Source of the DNA: Puccinellia tenuiflora
Taxonomy: Eukaryota > Streptophyta > Magnoliopsida > Poales > Poaceae
DNA: 64,000 bases
Reading direction: 5' to 3'
Assembly (NCBI GenBank): GCA_012064385.1
Contig: QRDG01000131.1
Coordinates: forward strand, 2,460,984 to 2,524,983
In this document: piece by piece, positions 56,205 through 64,000 of the stretch
Layout: every line of letters starts with the position of its first letter
How positions within the stretch are numbered: the stretch's first letter is position 1
The notes under the pieces: model-generated
Database searches by the model: none
The model's input: the letters and a program-made list of their open reading frames with translations, nothing else
Told to the model about the DNA's origin: nothing
Made by a program: the position numbers and the translations under genes

Positions 56205-57089
56205 TGTTGGGGCCGAATGGACGCTGTTGGCACCGGGGAGGGATTATGTGTAGAATTATACACACAAACACACACGAACACACACGGTTTACCCAGGTTC
56301 AGGTCCCTCGTGAGGAGGTAAAGCCCCTACTCCTGCTTGTCTGAGTGTATATATGAGAGCAACCGGGTTACAAGGAGGCTCCTTGAGCTGTATGCTAAGC
56401 CTAAGATGACTCGGCTCACCTCCTCTCTCTCACTCTCTCGTACAAGCTCTCCAACTGATCTATCTCCCAGCAGTGTCTAGCTAACTCTAAGTTAGCGTCC
56501 CTTTGCACGAAGGCCTTGGGCACCTTATATAACGGTGCCCCGGGTTACAGTGTTTGACCCACTTGCTAACAACTGTGGCCATACCTGGCCGGCGTCATCC
56601 CTTGCGTCAACGCTTACGTCAACCTGTCACTTCTATGCCTTGGACAGGACTTCCTCCATGCCTGTGCACTGCTCCCACGTACCGCCCTGGTCAGCAGTAT
56701 GGTGGAGACATATCACATCATCCACTTGCGGCATGCCGCCATGCCCTGCTCCGTGATTGGAGGGACGGGACACTTGCCTTGACCGTCATCCGAGATAGGG
56801 TGCCTCTTCGTTACCCGGCATAGCCACGCCAGATATGCTTGACTCGGTTTGCTCTTCCCCTGCACATACAAGGAAACAAGAAGACAATCCGACATACCTC
56901 ATGTATGTCGGTCCGGGTATGTCAGTTCGTGTATGTCGGTTTAAGCCAGCACGGCTACCTTGATCTTCCTGGGTCACGATATGTCGGTCCACCTTAACCC
57001 GGTCAACACGGACCCGGTCAACTCCGGGTCTACTCCGAAACAACAAATAATTCATTATGTTGACCCTATCCGGGGGTCGTCCCCCGACA
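56205..57089 (-). mobile_element. LTR of a minus-oriented retrotransposon
   Basis: The plus strand reads TGTTGGGGCC ... CCCCCGACA, giving TG/CA ends. A TATA box reads TTATATAA on the minus strand (56525-56532). CGGGGACTAA precedes the minus-strand start, as a polypurine-type tract should, so this is a 3' LTR whose interior lies to the right. Only about 110 bp of that interior remain before the next LTR. Confidence 0.6.
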
Positions 57090-57200
57090 TTAGTCCCCGA
57101 AGTTGGCGCGGTCCTGCAGCCTCGGATGAAGGGCCACAGCAGCTTAACCCAACAACAAGCTAACAGATCACCGACACACCATATGCCAGATCAACTTATA

Positions 57201-57721
57201 TGTCGGAAACTGATTGCCATCCAGATTTGATATCCAACCTTATGCTGGTACAGATCCGACTTACAGAAGAGCCCCTTGTCGAGGGATCAACTCGGCTGTG
57301 CCCCTCCTTGAGGGACTTGGGTTTATGGAGAACTTCATGACTGTGGGCGACACCGGCGGCTAACAAGGGACACAGGAAATCGCCAGGGTTCGGATCCCCG
57401 GTGAGGCAAACGATCTGTATTCTCTTGCTGTTTTTTGTTACAACGTCGCCGTAAGGGCTTATGGTGGCGATGCGATCTAGGGTCCCCTTTCCCCGGCGGC
57501 TCCTCCCAGCCTTTATAGTAGGCTGGGTCTCGGGTGTCCGTATCCGGGTAGGTTTACAAGGTCTAAAACGTAACCCTAACCCTAATCTGGCCCAATAAGG
57601 GACCTTGCGCTGCCCTTTACTTGGGCCTGGGCCTTCCTCCAGATATGCTTGCCAATGAATTCTTTCGAGTAATGGCCACCAGGTGCCCGACAGGTGGGAC
57701 CCGATGATCATAACCATGTCA
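57201..57721 (-). mobile_element. 3' LTR of a Tat/Retand-like Gypsy element
   Basis: The plus strand runs TGTCGGAAAC ... AACCATGTCA. On the minus strand it begins TGACATGG after a CTCGGGGGCTAC tract (57722-57733), and a TATA motif (CTATAAAG, about 57512-57519) is followed by a G-rich leader. The pol end at 63531 on the same strand shows the interior lies to the right. The other LTR is beyond the window. Confidence 0.7.
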
Positions 57722-57733
57722 GTAGCCCCCGAG
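57722..57733 (-). other. Polypurine tract candidate
   Basis: The minus strand reads CTCGGGGGCTAC directly before the LTR, the G-rich tract used to prime plus-strand synthesis. Confidence 0.55.
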
Positions 57734-57777
57734 TCTTCAGGTGATTCGCAGAATTAGGTGGAGACTCTAATTCGAGT

Positions 57778-58145
57778 ACCCGACCATCACACGATTCTTT
57801 AACTGAGAAGCCATTACTCGAGTCCGGAGATGACAACGGTACAAGGAGATTCGCAAAGATATCATTTTAACGAGTCTGAAGAACTTGACAGTTCGAGTCC
57901 AGCTAACTGTGCTTGACAGGTTGCTTCGAGTCCAGGTTCCTAGACTTGAACACTGGACCAGGTAAGCAAGACTGAAACCCGAGTCCGGAAGAGCATCGGA
58001 GCAGGTGGATTCGTGGGGATGACGCTTAGCGAGCCTGGAACGCACGACGGATCGGGTCCAGTTAACTGCACTCGGGCAAAACAACACTAAGCTACTTCAG
58101 ATTCGGGTCCCCGGAACCGAACCCGGATAAGGTAAGCGTAGCCGG
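57778..58145. repeat. ~165-bp diverged tandem duplication
   Basis: Two units share GAGTCCGGA, GGTGGATTCG/GGAGATTCG, GGGTCCAGTTAACTGCACT versus GAGTCCAGCTAACTGTGCT, and end with AGGTAAGC. They lie between the LTR and the antisense ORFs. Confidence 0.6.
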
Positions 58146-58812
58146 ATTTTTGCCGCTTGAGGTCTTACAAAATCTCGACTCTTGCAATGTGATGGGTACC
58201 CAACGCGTCCGTCAGGGTTTTCTTCACACCGTAGGCGTGGATATTTACTGGGTACTTCACAGTCTGAGGCGAGTCCCAGGCCAACGGAACGGATCCGTTG
58301 GTCTTACCTTCACGTCATGGACGCGGCATCCAGAGATCTGTTGCCGCGGAGGCAATCTGGGAAGATAATAATTTGCCCAGGATGCGATCAACTGGGGCTT
58401 AGTCGAATGACCGCGAGTACGGTTCGCTGGAAACCTTATGATGTCATGGATGACATCACCCCTGAGCACTTGATTTGACGTAACTCTGCAACAGTTGCCA
58501 GAGCAAGGCCGCTTCGCACGCCGGTTCAGTGGTGCATTGACTGCTCGTGGCACGAAATGCGGAACAACACCCTCGATTCCCGCGCCCGGCGGTGTAGTGG
58601 GGGGGGGTGTTAGTTCACTCCCTGGCAGACACGTGGACGGCTCAATGTAGGGCTGGAAAACGCAACCGCATGTCTGACGGCCACGATCGCCAGCCGTGAG
58701 CCTTGATAAGGGGCAGAATCTCTCAATGCAGTTCACCCCCGCTGCCATTCTCCTTTTTCTCGTTCCTCTTCCTCGCATTCATCGATCTGCTTTTCTCCCC
58801 CACTCCTTCGCC
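58146..58812. other. Leader region of the antisense gene
   Basis: GC-balanced DNA with a G10 run near 58600. It ends in a CT-rich leader before the ATG at 58813. The likely promoter of the antisense gene lies here, but no clear TATA box is seen. Confidence 0.4.
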
Positions 58813-61467
58813 ATGGGCAAGAAGAGCAAGAATCTCTCCGGCAACGTCACCGCGCCGCCGAAGAGAATGAAGGGAGACTGGGAGGCATCCACCGTCAGCG
58901 ACCGCCAACTCTCCGCTCTGAGGGCCGACGGCCGCTTGCCGGCGACGGCGAGCAGCAGAGTGCGCTGCGCCGGGAACGAGGTAACTCCTTCTCCTCGCGC
59001 CGGCGAGCGCGTCGTCTTCATGGATTTCTTGACGCGGGGCCTGTCCTTTCCCCTCCATGAGTTCGTCCGAGGCCTCCTGTATTCTTATGGCGTGCAACTG
59101 CATGACCTCACCCCAAATGGCGTCCTCCACATCGCTTGCTTTATTGTACTTTGCGAGTGCTTTCTACGGCGTGCATCCCCATTGGGGATTGTGGCGCCGC
59201 ATTTTCTTCGTGAAGAAACACACGGTTGCTCGACATAGCTTGGCGACCGGAGGATTCGGCATTCAGACTCGCAACGATGTCCCCTACTTCGACATCAAGC
59301 TTAGCGAATCAGTGCAAGGATGGAGGAAACGCTGGTTTTACTTCACAGTCGAAGGAGAGACAGAGGTGCCCAGCTTCTCCCTCGAGGCTCAGGTGAAATC
59401 GAAAAGGACATGGAGGCATGACCTGAGTCCCACGGAAGAAGCGGAGGCCAACGACCTCTTATCCCGAGTTGCTTCTCTTCGCTCTGCACCTGGCAAAGAG
59501 TTGACTGGGATGCATCTTATCTGCACTTTCCTGAAACGGCGCATTCAACCACTCCATGCAAGAGTCCACGGTATGTGGGAATACTCTGGGCTTTAGGACC
59601 CGACAAGGACGTCATCCGAAGAGATTTCGGGTGAAGAGCTGGAGGCACGGGTGCGCCAGATCACTCACCTCAAGAGAGATGACTCCTTCGTCGAGTCCAC
59701 TGCCGCGACTCCTTTTAGTAACGAGAATCCCCTTCTTGAGGTAACCGAAGCTCTGAACCTATTTGGCGCTTCTTTCGATTTCACGAACCCTTTGATGAAC
59801 ATCCTTTCCTTGTAGGGACATGTTATATTGACTTCCTACCCGACTATTCCTTCGGGTAAAGCTCCTGTGGAGACGGACGAGCCTTCGGGTTCTGTGTCTG
59901 AGGCTCTTGCCGAGGAGTCTTCCGATGATGACGATGAAAACAACTCTTCCCCTCGCGCCAATGAGAAAGTCGTCCGAAAGCGGAAACTCGAGTTTGCCGG
60001 CGAGAGCGCGGATGCAGGGAAGGACGATCCTTCTAACGTACCCAGTGCTCCTGCAGTCACCTCGGGTTCTTCTCCTACTCCGAGTTCACCCATTTTGGAG
60101 GACACGGAAGTAATAAACGCGACTCCTCTGGCATACAAACCTCCTCCACCGGCGAAGAAGCCTCGGGTGTCGACACGGTGGAACATCTATAACAAGGTGC
60201 CTGTGATAAATGTCGAGTGCGACAGGTGAGGAACTTTCGTCCTTAACCCTGATACCTTTTTGTCTTTGCTGCGTCTTGCTTAGTCATCTACTATCTCTGC
60301 CAGAGATGATCCTGCTGGTGGCTCGTCTCCTCACGCTAGCGACTCCGCTCCTTCTGCTAGCGGTTCGGCTCCTCCTGCTAGCGATCCGGCTCCACCTGCT
60401 GGCGGTTCATCGGGTCTGCTTCCGATGCGCGAAGGACATGTGAGCTTCCATCGAATCACTGGGTTCTACCCTTAGTATCCCCCGAGGCCGTGCGCAATTG
60501 TATGCAATTGGGCGCGGGCTCTTGTTTTACCTTTGATCTTTTCACTGACCTTTTCCTTCACAGCCTTATATTCACAAGATGCTGGACTTGGCCTCAGAGT
60601 ATGTGCACGTGGAGACTGAGAGGAACGACTTGCGGGGGAAGCTTGCGAGCTCGCAAGGTACCTTTTCCCCTTCATTGTTGTCTATGTGCTTGTTGTCCAT
60701 TTGTATTGTTCTGATTCCTTCTTAACTTTGCGGTTCCTCGCAGGAGCACTTGATACTGCGATTGCAGAGAACCAGAACCTTGTTCGCCGCGCTACCGATC
60801 TGGAGACTCGGGTCACCGCGCTTGAGAAGGAACTAGAGGACTTGAAGAATCAACGGGAAAAAGAATCCCGGGAAAACTTCAAGCGCGATGAGGATTTGGC
60901 TAGCCAGGCGACTCTGTTGGCGACTTCCTTGTCGAGTAAGTTTAGCTGTTAAAGCTTATATTGCTCTAACCTGTGTAGTTGGCTAACTCGGCTTCATACG
61001 TAGGTGCTCTTGGTGTGAAGTTCGATATTGCGGGTCGCGAGCGCGTGGACTGTTTGTCGGATGCCATATCTCTGGCGTGGGATTATGGCAATCGCGCTCG
61101 CGATCTTGTGGTGAAAGCCACGGGTGTGTTCTCCTCAATCAGAAAAAGCATGTATCCTGAGGAAGAGAATGCACCCGAAACCTTCAATGACCTTGTTGAG
61201 TCCTTCGGCGCAGAGGGCGACCCGCTTGGCGAGTTCAGTCGTGAACAGACCATCTGCGGTGCGGAAACTGTGCTATCGCTCGCGATGGGGCATGGAGTGC
61301 AAGGTGACCTCAACAAGGTTACCTCGGAGTTTCCAAGGGGACCCGACGGCGTGGAGGTAGACCTTCGACCCCTTCAACCCCGTGCGCGTAAACTTGCAGA
61401 GCAGCTGTCGCAGATGCTGGAGCGGCAGGCCTGTACCTTTGATGCATCTGCTGCTCCCTCTTCTTAG
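58813..61467 (+). pseudogene. Antisense ORF of a Gypsy element (Transposase_28-type), broken
   Basis: Elements of the Tat lineage often carry an extra gene antisense to pol near the 3' LTR, of unknown role. Exon 1 starts MGKKSKNLSGNVTAPPKRMK and contains the grass-specific domain: FLTRGLSFPLHEFVRGLLYS, YGVQLHDLTPNGVLHIACF, GVHPHWGLWRRIFFVKK. Exons 2-6 (from 59816, about 60305, 60565, 60745 and 61004) have GT-AG borders. They encode an acidic Ser-rich part, Ala/Ser/Pro repeats, a coiled coil (RVTALEKELEDLKNQREKES) and a helical end (GALGVKFDIAGRERVDCLSD) with a stop at 61465-61467. Lesions are a frameshift near 59165 and TAG at 59594-59596 where Gln is expected. Exon borders after the first are approximate. 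Confidence 0.75.
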
Positions 61468-61693
61468 TTGTTTGGTCTTGTAATGTTCCTGTTATGCTTT
61501 GTACTTGTAAACTGTGTTAAACTTTTGGAATCAGTTCTGCTCATGCCTGTATGCAAGTGTGTGTTGTCTCTTGGCGGGTTATCGCATGCGAGTGTATTGC
61601 CGTGTCCCTTAGGAGCAGCAACTAACCCGGGCTTTACCAGGCCAGATGGGAGATCTAATGTTTTTGCTTGGCTTTGTTTTGGTTGCTCGTCAG

Positions 61694-62527
61694 GCTGATG
61701 GTTCCAACTCTGCGTCCGTTTCGGTAAACTGTGATAGACAACCGCGCGTCTCCTCTATTTCTGCGCCGCCAGAAGAAGAAACCTTTCGGGTCAACCGCCT
61801 GCGGGTACGGGCTGAAGAGGCCGAACGCCGGCTTCGAGTAGTCGAAGCAAGTCTGGCTGTGCTGAAGTCAAAATAGGCCTCTATTGTTGAACGAGAGGAT
61901 TTTATCCTTTCCGAGTTGCGGCAGCTTAGTGACCATCTCCTTTGTAAGTTTTGTCTCTGCTCGTCCCTTAGCGGTTTTGTTGTAGCCTTGCGTAACTGAA
62001 CTTCTCTGACAGGTGTTCAACTTGATTCCGGCGAACAGGTTCGGCGGGTCCGGCTTAAACTTAATGCGGTTGCGGATCTTGTTGCTCGTGGCGCTCCCAG
62101 CTTCTGGTCGGACCGAGATAGGGGTCACGTACTTGTTACCTTGCAGGATCGGGTCGATCAGGTTGATTCCTTCGTTGAGTCTTGCCGTTCTGCCTTGGAA
62201 TTGGTTTACAAAGCCTTGTTTCCTCTTAACCCGGCGCATCATAGTTTTGCTGACTTGTTGAATAAATTTCGTCGTGGCGAGGCTATTGAAGGATTTGTGC
62301 GGGAGCAATTGGAGGCGGGTGCCCGTTTTGCTTTTGCACTTGTCCTTATCCACCATCCGCACCTGGATTTGGAAAATATTTCAAGAGGGCCGCCTGCTGG
62401 TTTTGACTGGGAAAATACAGCTCTGGATCCATTTTATGCGGCTGCTGATGGACCCGCGAAAAATGCGGTTACTCTCCTTGAAAGGGAGACTGCTACAACT
62501 CTCCGTCGTCTGAATACTGACTTGTAG
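61694..62527 (+). pseudogene. Second antisense ORF, coiled-coil, one TAG
   Basis: A separate reading begins after a splice-like CAG at 61691-61693 (or at an ATG near 61646). It encodes FRVNRLRVRAEEAERRLRVV, a coiled coil interrupted by TAG at 61874-61876, then EREDFILSELRQLSDHLL. A GT-AG intron lies at about 61945-62012. The last part holds GEQVRRVRLKLNAVADLVAR, VDQVDSFVESCRSALELVYK and ends TTLRRLNTDL at 62527. Its layout (coiled coil, then a helical C-terminus) resembles the end of the preceding ORF. It may be a duplicated or split copy. I know no function. Confidence 0.55.
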
Positions 62528-62693
62528 CCCGAATTGTCTTCTGTAAATTCCTGTACCTTTGTGTAGTTGCGATGATTTGTGTAATTCTTCTTGTCTGTTG
62601 TACGACGAATCGACCCGAGCTTGTTCCTGGTAGGTACGACCCCGTGCATCGGGGGTAGCGCGGGCTGAGCCAAAATAGAGTTAGGTGAACTCT

Positions 62694-63415
62694 TTCGAGT
62701 AGATAATGGGGCGCAGCCCCCAAGCGTCGGGTCGATCCGAGACAGGTCGACTCGTATTAGAGTTAGACGAATTTTTCGAGTAGCTTGAGGGGCGCAGCCC
62801 CCAAGTGTCGGGTGCGGCCCAAGCTAAGTCGACTCTTAAATGATTTTTCGAGTAGCTTGTGGGGCGCAGCCCCCGAGTGTCGGGTGCGGCCCAAGCTAAG
62901 TCGACTCTTAAATGATTTTTCGAGTAGCTTGTGGGGCGCAGCCCCCGAGTGTCGGGTGCGGCCCAAGCTAAGTCGACTCTTAGTAGAGTTAAGTGATATT
63001 TTCGAGTAGCTTGTGGGGCGCAGCCCCCGAGTGTCGGGTGCGGCCCAAGCTAAGTCGACTCTTAGTAGAGGTTTGCGATTTTTTCGAGTAGCTTGTGGGG
63101 CGCAGCCCCCGAGTGTCGGGTGCGGCCCAAGCTAAGTCGACTCTTAGTAGAGGTAAGCGATTTTTTCGAGTAGCTTGTGGGGCGCAGCCCCCGAGTGTCG
63201 GGTGCGGCCCAAGCTAAGTCGACTCTTAGTAGAGTTAAGTAATATTTTTCGAGTAGCTTGTGGGGCGCAGCCCCCGAGTGTCGGGTGCGGCCCAAGCTAA
63301 GTCGACTCTTAGTAGAGGTTTTGCGATTTTTCGAGTAGCTTGTGGGGCACAGCCCCCGAGTGTCGGGTGCGGCCCAAGCTAAGTCGACTCTTAGTAGAGG
63401 TTTTGCTGCTTTGAA
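62694..63415. repeat. 72- to 86-bp minisatellite with GGGGCGCAGCCCC hairpins
   Basis: Nine units each contain TTCGAGTAGCTTGTGGGGCG, CAGCCCCCGAGTGTCGGGTG and CGGCCCAAGCTAAGTCGACT, with length changes only in the T-rich and AGTAGAGGT linkers. Each unit has a GGGGC-GCA-GCCCC hairpin. The array lies between the pol stop and the antisense ORFs, in the 3' untranslated part of the element. The first unit is the most diverged. Confidence 0.95.
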
Positions 63416-63530
63416 ATCTGAATATATGCGCATACCCACTTTATTGATGCTTGTCGGTGAGAAAAAGTAGCAAGATGGCCAAGAGACCTTATTTCACAGG
63501 ATGTGGCAGTCACAAAAAAAGAGATAGTAT

Positions 63531-64000
63531 CTAGGGGTAGAAGCGTCGTAGGTGCGCAACGTTCCACGGGTTGGAGTAGACGATGCCCGTTGCCAGATCC
63601 TTTAGCCTGTATGCTCCTTTGCCAACGATCTCGACGATGGCGTATGGTCCTTCCCAGGGAGGAGATAGCTTGTGGCCTTTCTTCTGTTTTAGCCGCAGTA
63701 CCAAATCGCCTACGGCAAAGGATCTGTCGCGCACTCGTCGGCTGTGGTAGTTGCGCAAGCTCTGCTGATAGACCGCCGATCTCGAGAGTGCAGCGTCCCG
63801 TGCCTCATCGACTTCATCTATGCCATCTTCGAGTGCTTTGTTCGACCCAGCTTCTGTATAGGCTGCCACTCGAGGCGAGTTGTGTCGGACCTCGGCGGGT
63901 AGTACTGCTTCGGCTCCATGTATCAGGAAGAAGGGGGTGAACCCTGTTGAACAGTTTGGCGTTGTGCGCAGGCCCCATAATACCGATGGTAGCTCTTCGA
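63531..64000 (-). CDS. Gypsy pol C-terminus (end of integrase), partial
   Basis: The minus strand reads into the window at 64000 in an open frame and stops at 63531. It encodes the end of the integrase core (ELPSVLWGLRTTPNCSTGFT, FFLIHGAEAVLPAEV), a helical linker (DGIDEVDEARDAALSRSAVY) and the C-terminal DNA-binding part (FAVGDLVLRLKQKKGHKLSP, PWEGPYAIVEIVGKGAYRL, ending NPWNVAHLRRFYP). This is the typical end of Gypsy polyproteins. About 156 codons are present and no lesion is visible. Most of gag-pol lies beyond the window. Confidence 0.92.
   Translation of the reverse strand, partial: EELPSVLWGLRTTPNCSTGFTPFFLIHGAEAVLPAEVRHNSPRVAAYTEAGSNKALEDGIDEVDEARDAALSRSAVYQQSLRNYHSRRVRDRSFAVGDLVLRLKQKKGHKLSPPWEGPYAIVEIVGKGAYRLKDLATGIVYSNPWNVAHLRRFYP

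Noticed and set aside
57560..57600. AACCCTAACCCTAA in the LTR as telomeric repeat
   Set aside because: Only two to three units, in the leader of an LTR.
62694..63415. Possible CRISPR-like or satellite centromere array
   Set aside because: Units are directly adjacent with no unique spacers, lie inside a Gypsy element and number only nine.
63062..63439. 125-codon minus-strand frame after pol
   Set aside because: It is a translation of the minisatellite and lies downstream of the pol stop codon.

Overview
The window is nuclear DNA from a large-genome grass, most likely a Triticeae species (wheat, barley, rye, Aegilops). The support is two GC-rich, intron-containing grass-type genes buried in nested transposable elements, a Stowaway MITE, LTRs of the TGATACGTCT type, and Helitrons with the grass 3' end. 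There are no rRNA, tRNA or CRISPR features. I assigned everything by reading translations, splice sites, target-site duplications (TSDs) and terminal repeats. No database was searched, so family names beyond superfamily are tentative.

Two host genes look intact. A two-exon DIVARICATA-type MYB transcription factor lies at 19222-20206 (+). An eight-exon glycoside hydrolase family 3 beta-glucosidase lies at 31471-34467 (-). Both keep open frames through every splice junction I propose.

Layout: 1-2653 is repetitive spacer. 2654-7997 is a PIF/Harbinger element (TSD TAA) carrying a broken Myb-like ORF1 and split by a 3.4 kb Helitron (2953-6360). 8485-13163 is a second, AT-rich Helitron. 15315-16341 is a PIF-type element. 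19-20.2 kb is the MYB gene. 20.9-28 kb holds two Harbinger relatives with the same GAGCAACTCCAGCCG terminus plus three MITEs. 31.5-34.5 kb is the GH3 gene. 34642-42761 is a complete 8.1 kb Mutator-like element (MULE) with a perfect 9-bp TSD, inserted 174 bp upstream of the GH3 start codon. 42973-44731 is a 5'-truncated LINE with an 18-bp TSD. 45.4-47.8 kb is a copia fragment and a Harbinger transposase. 47.8-49.4 kb is an LTR plus gag start of a copia-like element. 49.4-53 kb is a second, decayed MULE transposase. 55-64 kb is a pile of Gypsy LTRs ending in a minus-oriented Tat/Retand-like element with antisense ORFs, a hairpin minisatellite and the end of pol.

The most unusual object is the MULE at 34642-42761. 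It carries an eight-exon plant-mobile-domain gene on the + strand. On the - strand it carries a GRF zinc-finger/coiled-coil gene, a 5'-deleted MURA transposase and a second coiled-coil ORF. Between the convergent gene sets is a 135-bp tandem repeat that folds back into a near-perfect inverted repeat. About 18 copies of one palindrome (TAGCGCC, short spacer, GGCGCTA) sit in both 251-bp terminal inverted repeats, at the centre, and at the point where MURA is cut off. This could be a self-silencing or transposase-binding architecture, and the element now separates the GH3 gene from its old upstream region.
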